A DNA stretch of 64,000 nt from Odobenus rosmarus divergens (GCF_000321225.1 NW_004450583.1:1973800-2037799); one strand, 5' to 3'. Shown: positions 23,940-36,525, numbered from the stretch's first letter. The notes: generated by a model from the sequence alone, not told the origin. Translations and numbers: made by a program.

Positions 23940-24310
23940 GAGGCATGTCACCATATATCCCCGTCAGATTAAAAAACTAATTTGAAAAGATTAATGTATT
24001 CCATTCTTGTTACGCCGGCTCTGATACCTCTGGGCCCGCGGCCGCTCTGCCTCCTGATTATTGAATTTTTATGGCCTGGTAATTAATTGCAGATTCCCTG
24101 TTTTGTTCTATTTCTTTTTCTCTGACATTTTAATTTCAACAAAAAGCAGTGGTCTCCATGCAGGTTCTCTCTGGAGATCCTAATGGTCTATAAAACAGAA
24201 TGACTTATAGACGTGGCACCCACTTCAGTTGGCGAGCGATTGTTTGAAACCTTGCTGATCACGCAAAATTTAATTTTTCCACCTCCCTCCCCCGTTCGCT
24301 GCTCATTTCT
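23940..24310. promoter_or_regulatory. Candidate conserved enhancer
   Basis: A repeat-free AT-rich stretch embedded in GC-rich DNA carries several homeodomain-type cores: 'aaactaatttgaaaagatta', 'ctgattattgaatttttatg' and 'ggtaattaattgcagattcc'. Such segments are typical of conserved non-coding elements in gene deserts around developmental genes, here presumably ZNF503. Conservation itself was not tested. Confidence 0.4.
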
Positions 24311-27300
24311 TGTCTCTTGTGCTGTAGCACCAGTGTCTCGACTCACAATGAAGGAGGCCAAGTGTCGCCCCAAGATCCTACAGCGCCTTTTCCAGGAGGC
24401 TGAAAATACAGTCGGTCCTACTTCTTTTCCTCAGAGGTGCCCCTGTGGTTGGGGGAGGGGAGGGCCCTGTGGATGTGGGCAGGTGCCCCAGGGGCAGGAA
24501 GGCTGGGGAGGGGGAGACCGTGTCTACCTCTCTCAGTTGCCTTTTTGGTCAAACGTAGGTCAAATGCCCCACAAGGCACCAAGGAACCCCCGGGCTCAGG
24601 AGGGCAGTGACAATGGGAGCCCCTTCATGCCTTTAGGTCCACGCCAGGAAGGGAGGGCTGTGACCCCTGACAAATTCTTAGCCAAACCAGGCCACTGGAA
24701 CCCGCTGGCCACAAAAACGGGCCCCGAAGAGGCCCCTGAATTTTCTATCCCGGTACCCCTAACTTCTGCTTCTCCTCCCTGCTAACATCGTGCAGGCCGT
24801 GTCTTCTCCCCCAGGGGCCCCCAGAACCGTGCAGGGCAGGGGCAGAAGAGTACGGTCATGGAGTCAATCAGGCCTAAGGGATTAGAATGGGGAGGTGTTC
24901 ACAGGCTGCCCAGGTTGGTGAGGGGAGGCAGTAGGGGGTAGTGGGGTCTGTGGTGCTCCAAAGCTCACGCCCCATCCAAACGCATGGCAGCCACTTGGTT
25001 GTAGCCTGTGCCGCCAGATGGGAAGATGATGCGGTGTGGCCAGAGCTTCCGATTTTTCAAGAAAGGTTGAAATCTGGCGGGTAATGTGAAACCTCACAAT
25101 TTTAAACATTCGGATTAGACTTTTTTTTCTTTCTTTTTTCTTTTTTTAGCACTGCATCAGCCAAACTGAATAGCTCTTTGATCTCAGTGTCTGATCTGGC
25201 CCAAGGGACCACTGTATCCTCTGATTGGGAGCACGGATCAGAGAAGTTAAGACATAGAAGTGGAGTCTGTTGAGGCTGATGCTTCTGCCCTGCCCCCACC
25301 TCAGGAATCCTCTTCCCACCTTTGGGCCCTCCATCCCCTTCCCACCCTCAGTGGGCTCTCCTGGAGGCACCTTTGACCCTCTTTTGACCCTCTCTCCAGG
25401 TCTTGCCTTCGTAGGCCTCTCCACACAGAAGCTTGCAGCCCGAAGTCTGACCACATCCGGGGGAGGTTTGCCAAGCTCCCCAGAGAGGATGGGACCTGTT
25501 AAGCTAAGCCTTCAGGGTGAGGGGCAGTGCCCTGACTCCAAGGGCTCCGGGGGGTGTTTCAGGCCAAGCAGGTGGTTGAGACAGACCATGAGTAAGGGGC
25601 TTCTGGGGCTCCTCAGATGGGCTGGAGAGGGCCAAGAGCCACGGCCTCCTCCTGCCTGGTGCTGGGTATGCCCACCAGTCTGCGGGGGGCAACAGAGTGG
25701 AGCGCACTGTTGGTAACAACGTGGATTCTGTTGTTTGCAACAAAGTGAAATCTGCTGTTTGTCACAGAGTAGCTTATAAGGTTCGCAGTTAAGAGTCCTG
25801 CCTGGTAGCCACTCTTCTGTGGGACTGATTCTCCCACCTCCAGCGGACCCTGTCAACGGGCTACCTGGTCTCCCTTGGAGCTATTCTGCTTCCTTCTGCC
25901 TTGCCAACAGGAGCCTGATGTTGTTCCAGCAATGTGCCCAACTTTGGGGGATGAACTGTGATTAGTCTCAGAACTGTGATTAGTCCCAGACTGTCATGAC
26001 CAACACAGTCCTTTTTTGAAGATACCTGCTTTCTCACCCTCACCTGCCGTGAATTTCTGGCCAGGGATAAAGGGGTGCTTCTCAGAACTTTTTTCTCCCT
26101 TTTCTCGTTTAGCTGCTTCTTACCTCGAATGGGGTTGTGTAAAGATGAAATGCTTGGAACCATAGCAGCCCTCTTGTGATTGTGAGGCAATAACATTAAG
26201 GTTTAAAAAACCCAAACAAACAGTAAGGATGGCAAGAGGAAAAGATGGGATGTTGGTCCTTGAAGACATTATCTAGCCACTGAACCAACACCACCGTTTC
26301 CCTCCAGACTCCTTGTTACAAGAGAAAATGGAACCCTTTGTATTTAAGCCATGATTAGGTGTATATTCTTTTACTTAAAGCTCAAAAGCATTCCTGATAC
26401 AGACCTCCAAACAGTGTGGCCTGTACCCACAGGAGTGGTTTAGAGTTGGTACTGAGATAACCCTGTTTGCTTTTTCTTCAGTTTAGAGTGTCAAATTCCC
26501 CACTGTACTGGAAATCATGCCCTCCAAAAGTGAGGCCTCATTTTCCACGGGGGTGAGCTTTCTCAGAGGGGATGCCCCATCCCCCCATGTGGCAGGCCCA
26601 ATCCCTCCCCCTCCTGATGAGTACAAGTACCAGCACTGACCACCCTCCTTCTCCAACCTCCCTTCATCCCCCTGCAGACCTGTGGCATCTCACCAAGACC
26701 TCCCAATCCCTGGTGAAGTAGGCATGATCACCCATGCCCTATACGTGACTCTTAGAGGAAGTGATGCATCCAGGTCTCCCAGCCCACAACCTGGGGACTC
26801 CCCACTCCAGGGGGAGTCTCTATATTTGCCTCAGGGGCAGGGGCACAGCAGCTTCTGGGACAATGGATGATGACCAGACAGGGTGGGAGATTTTGTGCAG
26901 TGAGCTGGGGATGGGGTTGGGGAAGCCCATGTCTTCCCGGCGTAATAGGTTTCTGCAGCAAAAGTGCTGTGTAGCAGTCCCAAGTGTCAGTGGCTTCCAG
27001 AATAACCACGCACTTTTCTCTCCTGGGTCAGCAGTTCAGCTGCGATGCTTCTGCTTCGGGTTGTGGGTTCAGAGCCTTCTGAAGCCAGCGGCTGCCTGGG
27101 GGAGGCTCGTGCCCAGCGGATAGCACAGATGCAGGAGGCCGACCTCACAGGAGGCTTTAAAGCCTCTGCCTCAGTCAGGTCTGCTGATGTTCCAGGGCCC
27201 ACAGGAAGCCACTCGGCCAGGCCCGAGTCTGGGGCAAGGGTGTGCAGTCTACCCCCTCTGTGGAGCAGCTCTGTGGGGTCACGTGGCAAAGGGTGTGGGG

Positions 27301-28434
27301 GTGCGACCCTGTTATGGGTGGCAGACCGAAGAGTCAGGATCAGCAGTCCAGTCTATACACAGGTCCCAAGTGGCCCTGGGGTGTCCCCAAAGCTGTGGGT
27401 GCAGAGGCGGTGCATCGGGTAGGGCCTCAGCAGGGCGGGTGGGCAGGGTGCTGCCTCATGCCGAAGCTGGGTTCCCCAGTCTGCTTCTTAGAGGAAGAAC
27501 ATGGAGCTGTTCAGAGTGTTTCTTGAGGGAGTAGGTGACCGCCTGCCTCTGCCCACCCTCACTGCCCCTCTGAACCCGGACAACCCACAGCGCCTGCTTC
27601 CCTGGGAAGGGCGAAGTCCTGCAGCTGCCTCTCCTCCAAGCTGCCCCGTGCTCAGCGGCCGCCCATCGTCCTCCACGGACTCCAGCAAGGGCAGCCTGGC
27701 GCCCGAGGATTCACAGGGCACCGCTCAGTGCTTGTTGACATCTGGTGGCCTGACGCTGGCCCGGGGACACCGTTTGCCTGTATCAGTGTTTTGTTTGTTT
27801 GAATGGAGCCAACACTAAACAATCAGAAAACTTCACAAAGAATTCAGATTTGATTTCCATTTCTTTTGAAAAGGCGGGAGGTCTGACACCAGTAGGCCCA
27901 TTTTGCGGGCCAAGGTTAGTTTGGCACTGGGCCACGCCTGCCCCCGGTGGGCTGGTGGCCCTTGCCCTGGTCTCCACCGCTCCCTGCTGCCTCAGACCCA
28001 ACACATCCCACCCGTATCTCATACCACTCTCCGTGAACTCACATGAAGTGTGACCTCAGAATAATGCATTCCCCGCAGGTCCAGACAGGAGGGACATCCG
28101 TGCACGGCACGTAGCCAGGAAGGGAGCCTTTTTTCTCTGTCTCTCTTCCTGAGTACGAACTTCATCTGCATCCTGGAGAGCAGTCCCTCTTCTAGGGGCC
28201 ACACCAGCAGCCCAGTCTCTGCTGCCCACTTCTCTGGGCTCAGACTGGAGCCCTCTCCCTTAGGGCAAAGCTGTTCCTGTCATGGCTGAAGCTCAGATCA
28301 TCGCTGGCATCCTCGCCCTGAGAGCTCAGTCACCTTCAGGCGTAAAGCTAAGCTGAGATGAAGCTTTGGGAGATGCTATGGGAACCCAGGTCCCTGAGCT
28401 ACACAGGGGATCCCCCTAATGTGTAAAAACGGGA
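24311..28434. other. Unique intergenic DNA with scattered unassigned repeats
   Basis: No gene is recognised. A degenerate tandem repeat lies at 25703-25772. The part at about 25850-26200 may be a worn LTR, but I cannot assign it. GC-rich segments give long random frames, for example 25270-25716 and 27045-27534. Confidence 0.4.
25703..25772. repeat. Degenerate ~23-base tandem repeat, three units
   Basis: Three successive units have the pattern TGTTG-GTAACAACGTGGATTC, TGTTG-TTTGCAACAAAGTGAAATC and TGCTG-TTTGTCACAGAGTAGC. Each has an ACAA/ACAG and GTGNA core. The origin is unknown. Confidence 0.5.
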
Positions 28435-28640
28435 TACTAACTGCTGATACTGACATGGCACTTACTGTGTGTCAGCCACTTCTTGTAGCTTTGTGTTAAC
28501 TCACTTAGTCCTCACACTAATCCTGTGAGGGGCAAGGTATCATTTTTATCCCCATCTTAGGGATGGGAAAGCTGAAGCACAGAGAGGTTAAGCAACTTGC
28601 CCAAAGTTGCACAGCTTGTAAGCGGTAGAGTTGGGACTTC
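28435..28640 (-). mobile_element. MIR SINE, minus orientation
   Basis: A nearly full-length MIR is read in reverse: 'cacttactgtgtgtcagcca', 'cactaatcctgtgagg', 'agagaggttaagcaacttgc' and 'cacagcttgtaag'. Confidence 0.85.
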
Positions 28641-28661
28641 ATCTTTGATCCTAAGGTTTCA

Positions 28662-28705
28662 GGGCTTACAGTTCCTTTCTTTTTTTTTTTTTTAAGGGCT
28701 TACAG
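28662..28705 (-). mobile_element. Tail-only retroinsertion with target duplication
   Basis: A run of 15 T (28680-28694 region) is bounded by agggcttacagtt on both sides (28661-28673 and about 28696-28708). The structure is that of an extremely 5'-truncated L1-driven insertion of which only the poly(A) tail was copied. Confidence 0.65.
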
Positions 28706-28708
28706 TTC

Positions 28709-29579
28709 TTAATCACTGATGTGTCCTAGAGGAAATTCCTATTGAAGTGGCTGCTTTTCCTGTAATGTCTTATTTCACCCTGAGACTTGCCCAACGAGGT
28801 AGGCTTGGGTTTGGCTGTGAGTGACAGAAAAATCCAAAAGAATAGCAACTTAACCACGAGAGAATTTGATTTCTATTTTATAGAGGTGCAACGTGGAGAT
28901 AGTAAGGAGGCTCCAGGGCCAACAGGGACTCAGGCTTCTACGCTCTTGTGCTGCCATCCTCATCATGTGGCTTCTCCTCATTAAGCAATGTGGCTACTTG
29001 AGCTCCAGCCATTACATCTTCACCCTAATTTTCAGGAGAAAGAAAGGGACAAAACAGGACTCACCCCCTTCCTTTAAGGATACTTCCTGAAGGTTTCACA
29101 GGATACTCCTACTTGTATTATTTGATCAGCACTTAGTCATTGGCCACACTTCAGTTTAGAAATAGTCTTTATTCTAGAGCATTATATTCTCAGAAAAAAA
29201 TCAGTTCTATCATTAAACTTAAAAGGGAGAATGGGTACTGGGAACATTTAGCTGCATTTTACAGATAAAGAAACTGAGGCTCAGAGAGGTGAACAACCAG
29301 GTCACACAGCCAGGAGAAAGGTGAAGCTTGGACCCTCTGTCCCTGGGCCCTGTGGAGCAGATGGGGCTCCAAACTCTGCCAATTGCCTGGGGCGGGGCGT
29401 GGGAGGGGAGGGGAGGAGAACCGTGGATATGTGCATTATCCCCTTCCCAGGCCCCAGAAGCACCCAGGGCCCAGGTCCTGCTTGCCAGACGCTCCCTTGT
29501 GCCTTCAAGCACGGGCACCCTCTCCGGGCCCAGATCCGTCATCCTGGCACCAACCATGCCCTGGGCCTGACTCCATCCA
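28709..29579. other. Intergenic with old repeats
   Basis: The part at about 28790-29090 looks like an old unassigned interspersed repeat (gtgagtgacagaaaaatcca), and an MIR core in reverse lies at about 29220-29330 (acagataaagaaactgaggc). No gene is recognised. Confidence 0.45.
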
Positions 29580-29730
29580 TCCCACTAATGCCGACATTGA
29601 CTGTGCTCGGGCACGTTACTGAGGCGGCCTCAAGAGCGCTGAATAATTCAGGCCTGCGTAATGGGATAATGAATTTACTGACAACCCAGTGTGGTCTCGG
29701 TACTTACATTTCAAGAAATACGGACTCCCC
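29580..29730. promoter_or_regulatory. Candidate conserved non-coding element
   Basis: A short, repeat-free stretch with 'gctgaataattcaggcctgc', 'gtaatgggataatgaattta' and a TAATGGGATAATG homeodomain/OTX-like arrangement stands out from the GC-rich flanks. Conservation is inferred only. Confidence 0.35.
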
Positions 29731-30089
29731 AGGCCCGCTTAGCAGGCTGGAGACGTACAGATGCCAAGAAACTGTTGCCTCTGCCCGCCTCGTGGGGTTC
29801 AAGCCTGATTCAGTGGAGACCCTCCTTTGGTCTCACCGGTCCTTCCACTGCCTGGGCGAGTGGCCAGTCTGGGGGCCAGGGCCACCCGCTTGGAACTTTG
29901 GGGCGGGCCAGAAGTGGAATCCAAGGAGTTGGGACAGAAGAGCTGGCAAGGGGTCCGGCAGTCCTTTGGTCCCGCACGCCCGTCTTATGAACAGGGAAAC
30001 TGAGGCAGCAGAGGGGGTGGGCCTGTTCTTTTGCCCACTGTGCCCTGTGGCTGGGAATGCTGGGGATGACTTAGGGCTCTGGGGAGGAG
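29731..30089. other. GC-rich intergenic, nothing recognised
   Basis: The long open frame that crosses this region (29321-30130) has no recognisable protein and passes through an MIR and a SINE fragment, so it is not treated as a gene. Confidence 0.5.
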
Positions 30090-31095
<1,006 letters not shown>

Positions 31096-31455
31096 ATAAA
31101 TATATAAACCTCTATGAATCCTCAAATTCAAGAATTCCAATGAATCCCAAACAGGATAAATAAAAATAAGTCCATGTATAGATACATTATAGTCAAACTG
31201 TGGAATGCCAAGGACAAGGAGAAGATCTTTAAAGTACTAGAAAGAAAAATTTTTGTTGTTCACAACTTCTATAATTAGAAGAAATTAGACTAATATCTGA
31301 TTAGTTACAATAGTATTAAAAGTAACAATGAAAGACAGAAGAGGTGTAGATTTAAAGGGATTTTAAAAAGTCATACCAACCAAAAACTGTATACCTCAAT
31401 TCCCAATAAGACTGAAATAATTTCTTAAATAATAATTTATCTTTTAAGAATAAGT

Positions 31456-31651
31456 GTTGGGGCGCCTGGGTGGCTCATTCGGTTAAGTATCTGACTTGAT
31501 TTTGGCTCAGGTCGTGGTCTCAGAGTCATGAGATTGAGCCCCGCGTTGGGCTTCACAGTGGGCGTGAAGCCTGCTTAAGATTCTTTCTCTCCCTCTGCCC
31601 CACCCCCTGCTTGCATACTCTCTCTCTCAAAAAAAAAGAACAAAAAAAAAA
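31456..31651 (+). mobile_element. CAN-SINE inserted in L1
   Basis: Head 'ggggcgcctgggtggctcat', TC-rich body and A-rich tail, flanked by aagaataagt at 31446-31455 and 31652-31661. Confidence 0.93.
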
Positions 31652-32605
31652 AAGAATAAGTATAGATCCTAAGTATATACTCAAGAGAACTGAAAATATG
31701 TTCACACAAAAGCTTGTACATGAATGTTCATAGCAATGTTATTCATAATAGTGGAAAAGTGGAAACAATCCCATTGTCTACCAGCTTATGAATGGATAAA
31801 CAAATATGGTATATAGTAAGAGTGTGACTCGACATAAAAAGGAATAAAGTTCTGATGCATGTGACAATCAGGATAAACCTTGGAGTCATTGGACTTAGCA
31901 AAGAAGCCAGACACAAAAGACCACAAATTCTATGATTTCATTGACACGGAACGTCCAGAATAAGCAAATCCATAGAGCAAGAAGGTAGATTTGTGGCTGC
32001 CAGAGATTGGGGTCAAGGAGGGGAATGTGGAGTGACAGCTAATGGGCATGGGGTTTCTGTTTTGGGTGATGAAATGTTCTGGAATTAGATTGTGGGAGGT
32101 TTGTATAACTGTCTAAGTATACTAAAACCACTGAATCGTACACTTCCAAAAGGCAAATTTTATGGTATATGAGTTGTCTCACTAAAAATGCAAAAAATAG
32201 GAATAAGGGCAGAAATAAAGACATTTTCATCTATAAAATTGGGAGAATTTATAAACAAAAGACTCCCTCCCCTCCATCAAAGGAATTTCTGAAGGACAAC
32301 TTGAGAAGAAAAATGATCTCAGGAAGAATCTCAGGAAGAGATACCAGAAGAAATGGTGAATTGAGGAAAAAATAAAAATATGGGTAAATCTAAACAAACA
32401 CATCTACTGTCCAAAACAATGTCTATTCTGTGGAGCTAAACAAGAGATGGAGCTAAAAGTCTGGGCCTTAAGTAACTGGAATTAAAGCTTTTAAAGTACT
32501 TTGCATTGTTCAGGAGAAGGGTAAGATATTGATTCATTTTAGACTATGTTAAGTTAGGTAATCATTTCAAAATACTAAATCGCCAATAAAAAAAATAAGA
32601 AGTAG

Positions 32606-32727
32606 TGGGGTAGCTGGCTGGCTCAGTCAGTGGAGAATGTGACTCTTGATCTTGGGGTTGTAAGTTCAAGTCCCACACTGGGTGGAGAGTTTACTTAGAA
32701 ATTCAATCTTAAAAAAAAAAAAAAAAA
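32606..32727 (+). mobile_element. Short CAN-SINE inserted in L1
   Basis: The tRNA-like head 'ctggctggctcagtcagtgg', a short body and a 19-base A tail lie between aagaagtag repeats at 32597-32605 and 32728-32736. This is the short variant lacking the long TC tract. Confidence 0.9.
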
Positions 32728-33226
32728 AAGAAGTAGAATGCCTATTTTCCACACTAGTAGATAGGGAAAAAATGGAGTGAGTAAAAAAACCTCAATCAAT
32801 TCAAAACAATCCAACAGAGAAGATGAAAAAAAAAAATCCTTAGGAAGCAGGACAAAACAAACAAATAAACAAACAAACCAAAAACCAACCAAACAAACAA
32901 AAAAACCACAACCACACACACAAAATAAGATCATAGAAATAAAGCCAAATATATTTGTAATCTTTATAAATATAAATAGACTGAACTCTTTGGTTAATAT
33001 GCATAGACTATCAGATTGGATTTTAAAAAGAATAGTCAAATGCTGCTTACATGAGATATATCTAAAACATGAGGACAGATATTTAAAAAATTGTAAGTAA
33101 AACAGTGAAAGGACATCAGAAAAATAGGTAACTGAAAGAAAATTGGCATAGTTATATTACTATCAGACAAAATACATTTAAGGCAAAAAGGCTATAGAAG
33201 GTATAGTGATATAAAGGTCAATATGG

Positions 33227-33423
33227 GGGCGCCTGGGTGGCACAGTTGGTTGGGTGTCAGACTCTTGGTTTCAGCTCATGTAGTGATCTCGGCTCATGAG
33301 TTTGAGCCCCATGTCAGGCTCTGGGCTCAGCCTAGCATCTGCTTGGATTTCTCTCTCACCCCCCCTCTGCTCCTTCCCCCTGCACTCTCTCTTTCTCTCT
33401 TTCTCAATAAAATGTTTAAAAAA
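33227..33423 (+). mobile_element. CAN-SINE inserted in L1, perfect target duplication
   Basis: Head 'gggcgcctgggtggcacagt', TC-rich body and AATAAA-type tail, flanked by perfect 14-base repeats aaaggtcaatatgg at 33213-33226 and 33424-33437. Removing it restores L1 continuity. Confidence 0.95.
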
Positions 33424-33886
33424 AAAGGTCAATATGGAAGATTTAAGTTCACCAGGAGAAATAGTAGTTCTGAATTCATAGATACCTGATAATACAAGTC
33501 CCTTGTCAGATACATGGTTTGCAAATATTTTCTCCTACGCTCTGGGTGGTCTTTTCACTTTATTGATGGTGTCCTTAGAAGCACAAATATTTCAATTTTG
33601 ATGAAGTCCTGTTTAACTATTTTTTCTTTTATTATTCATACTTTTGGGGTCATATCTAAAAATACTTTCCCAAATGCAAGATCATGAAGGTTTACTCCTA
33701 TGTTTTCTTCTAAGAGTTTTATAGTTTTAGCTCTTACATTTAAGTCTTTGATCCATCTTGAGTTAATTTTTGTGTGAGGTAAGGATTCAACTCTGTTCTT
33801 TTGCATGTGGATATCCAGCTGTCTTGGTATCATTTGTTGAAAAGACTATCCATTGAATGGTCTTGATACCCTTGTTGAAAGTTAAA

Positions 33887-34019
33887 GGGCACTTGGGTGG
33901 CTCAGTCAGTTAAGCATCCAACTCTTGATCTCAGCTCAGGTCTTGATCTCAGGGTTGTGAGTTCAAGCCCTGCATTGGTCTCCATGCTAGGTGTGGAGCC
34001 TACATTAAAAAAAAAAAAA
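33887..34019 (+). mobile_element. Short CAN-SINE inside L1
   Basis: Head 'gggcacttgggtggctcagt', a short body and a 13-base A tail interrupt the minus-strand L1. Confidence 0.9.
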
Positions 34020-34244
34020 GCCAGTTGACCACAGATATATGGGTATTTACGTACTCTCTTCTGGATTATTGATCTATAGATCTTTGTGTCAGTACCATAC
34101 TATCTTGATTACTCTTGCTTTGTGGCAAGTTTTGAAATCAGGAAGTATGAGTCTTCCTTCTTTGTTCTTTTTCAATATTGTTTTGGCTAATTCCTGGTCA
34201 CTTGGAATTTCATATGAATTTTAGAATCAGTTCATCCATTTTCT

Positions 34245-34422
34245 TTAAAAATATTTATTTATTTATTTTAAAGAGGGGTTGCAGAGGGAGAGAGAGACTC
34301 TCAAGCAGACTCCCCACTGAGTGCAGAGTCTGATGGGGGGCTTGATCTCACGACCCTGAGATCATGACCTGAGCTGAAATCAAGAGTCTGATGTTTAACC
34401 GACTAGGCCACCTAGGTGTCCC
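34245..34422 (-). mobile_element. CAN-SINE inside L1
   Basis: Reverse-complement SINE ending 'ggccacctaggtgtccc', flanked by tcatccattttct (34232-34244) and tcatccgtttct (34423-34434). Confidence 0.9.
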
Positions 34423-34483
34423 TCATCCGTTTCTATAAAGAAGTCAGCTGAGATTCTGATAGGGATTATATTGAATTGGTACT

Positions 34484-35346
34484 CAAGTCTTATGTCACTT
34501 TTCAGGGTAAACACAGCTCCAATCAGTTGGTCCACCAAAATAGGACCAAGGGCCTCCTGGCCAGGCTGGTCTGGTGTATCCCCTATGTGTGTCCATACGT
34601 GGCCACATCAGTGTGGGTGTCACTGGGACTGAATATGTATGGTAAGACTATAGATGGCTGAAATAGGAGCCCAAGTCTTTGAGAACCTTCCAAGGTTGTT
34701 GCTATGACCATAGTAATGGATGATCTTAGGTTAGGTCCCCAAGAAACACACCTTGAGATGAGGATTTGAGTAAAAGTAGTTATGTGAGAGGTGGTCCTAG
34801 GAAGTGCTGAAAGGAAAGGGGGGAAGTGGGCCAGGGAAGAGAAAGAAGCCAGGAGAGTGTGCCTAAGTGAGCAGGTTATTGATGTGGGCATCTGAGGCTC
34901 AATCCCATTGGGAATCTCTGGGAGAGGGTATAGAATAGGGTTTCTCAATGTCCACATTACTGATATTTTGGGCTGGATAATTATCGGTTAGGGGGTGTCC
35001 TATGCATTGTAGGATGTTTAGTGGCATCCTGGCCTCTACCAACTAGATGAAGGTAGCAACCATTCCACCAGGATATCTCCAGACATTGCCAATGTCCCCT
35101 GGGGGCAAGAGCATACCTGGTTGAGAACCGCGGGTATGGAACATGTCTCAGAATTGTCCCATCCAAGACGGGAGGGAGCTGGGATGTTTGTACACCAACT
35201 ATCATTCATCATTGTTTTGGGGTTTCCCTTGGGAGCATCAAGTCCCTGGCACCTCTGGCCTGTCCTGAGGGTCTACTGAGCATGATCCCAGGCCAGAGAA
35301 AGCTCTCAGGCAGTGTTGCAGGTGCCCATAGTAAGAAGTCACTAGC
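34484..35346. other. Unassigned old repeat split by MER5A
   Basis: The sequence on both sides of the MER5A element looks like one old interspersed repeat (ccccaagaaacacaccttga ... gagctgggatgtttgtacac). I cannot name its family. No gene is seen. Confidence 0.4.
34938..35137. mobile_element. MER5A-like hAT-Charlie DNA transposon
   Basis: Diagnostic strings are present in order: 'tttctcaatgtccacattac', 'gatattttgggctggataat', 'gcattgtaggatgtttagtg', 'ctccagacattgccaatgtc' and 'cctggttgagaaccgc'. The ends are near-inverse repeats, as expected for this element. Confidence 0.9.
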
Positions 35347-35358
35347 ATGCATGGATTT

Positions 35359-35558
35359 TTTTAAAAAAGGTTTTATTTATTTATTTGAAAGAGAGAGACA
35401 GAGATAGTGACAATGAGCACAAGTGGGGAGGAGAGGGAGAGGGAGAAGCAGGCTCCCCGCTGAGCAGGGAGCCTGACATGGTCTCCATCTTAGGACCCTG
35501 GGATCATGACTTGAGCCGAAGGCAGACGCTTAACCTACTGAGCCAACCAGATGCCCCA
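35359..35558 (-). mobile_element. CAN-SINE
   Basis: Reverse-complement SINE with T-rich tail, AG-rich body and tRNA head, flanked by atgcatggattt (35347-35358) and atgcatgattt (35559-35569). Confidence 0.92.
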
Positions 35559-35823
35559 ATGCATGATTTAATGAGGGCTGAGGGGATGTGGGCACCCACA
35601 GTGCAGCTACATAGACCCTACAATCTGTGTCCTTGGAGACCCTGATTCCTCCCCAGATCTGCAGCTTGGCCTGGAAGTCCATGTTCCTGGGCTCTGCAGT
35701 TCCCAGTGTGTACATAGTGCTGAAACAAACCATCCTGGACCAAGGCTTTGGCCCCTCACCCTGCTTCCTGCAGGCCTGGCCCAACTCCTGCAGGATGAGG
35801 AAAAATGGAATAGAAAAGTTTTA

Positions 35824-36033
35824 TTTTTCTATTTTTTATTTTTTTAAAAGATTTTATCCATTTATTTGACAGAGAGAGAGCAAGAGAGCAGAAGCAGGGG
35901 GAGCAGCAAAGGGAGAGGGAGAAACAGACTCCCCGCCCAGCAGGGAGCCCAATGAGGGACTTGATCCCAGGACCCTGAGATCATGACCCAAGCCGAATGC
36001 GGACGCTCAACCGACTGAGCCACCCAGGCGCCC
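35824..36033 (-). mobile_element. CAN-SINE with 17-base target duplication
   Basis: An intact head 'gccacccaggcgcccgg' on the plus strand and flanks ggaatagaaaagtttta (35807-35823) / ggaatggaaaagtttta (36034-36050) define the insertion. Confidence 0.95.
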
Positions 36034-36050
36034 GGAATGGAAAAGTTTTA

Positions 36051-36525
36051 GACTGAAAAGGCCCTCAGTGATCTTGATTTCCCAGGTAGAAGGCACTGGA
36101 GGGAAAGGTGTGCTTATAGAATCCCCTTCCTGTTCATATCTCAGCTCCACAAAATGAGTCTCCGCTCACTTGCAGGGTCTCCTGAACATTAGGGTCAGCC
36201 TAAAAGGATGTTGTCCTTTTTCAGGATGCTGTGTGGTTTGGGGCAAGGCACACTTCTTCTCTGGTCCTCGGTGTCCCTTATGTAAAAAACAGGAGGGCTG
36301 GTGGAGTGGACCAGGTGACCTTGAAATGTCCTATCTTGAGTGGCTGCTGAGAGCGCAGGGAGGCAGTGAGGAGTCTCCGGACAGCCAGAGCCTGGGGGCA
36401 GCCAGAAAATGTGCCTTTGTGACAGTTCGGGCCCCCAGTGATGTTTCTGGCCTCTGATCTCCGAGCATTCCCACTGTGTGCCTGATACTCCGGGCATGGT
36501 CACAGCCCAGCGCGGCCCCTCGCTC
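36051..36525. other. Unique intergenic DNA
   Basis: No gene or clear repeat is recognised. Confidence 0.45.

Larger units (their letters stand above)
31096..33485 (+). mobile_element. L1 LINE remnants, plus orientation, with SINE insertions
   Basis: Three L1M-type stretches lie in plus sense. One is ORF-region sequence at about 31096-31445 (ccaaacaggataaataaaaa). One is a typical 3' end at about 31662-32190 (tttgtggctgccagagattg; aaccactgaatcgtacactt). One is ORF2-upstream sequence at about 32190-33485 (atatcagacaaaatacattt in the sense of the reverse-transcriptase part). Frames are broken by indels; nothing is intact. Confidence 0.8.
33486..34483 (-). mobile_element. L1 LINE fragment, minus orientation
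   Basis: The sequence reads as the reverse complement of L1 ORF2: 'ttgatccatcttgagttaat', 'tcttttgcatgtggatatcc' and 'catttgttgaaaagactatc'. It continues after the SINE at 33887-34019 with 'taccatactatcttgattac'. Together with the plus-sense L1 just before it, it forms an inverted junction. Confidence 0.85.

Noticed and set aside
24213..24785. 190-codon plus-strand frame beside the candidate enhancer
   Set aside because: It starts within the AT-rich non-coding block; the composition is not protein-like and no family is recognised.
27738..27750. CTCF-like word TGACATCTGGTGG
   Set aside because: One core mismatch (GAC for GCC) and no supporting context.
33636..33833. Open frames in L1 blocks as possible genes
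   Set aside because: They are short, broken fragments of L1 ORF2 in reverse or forward sense, not host genes.
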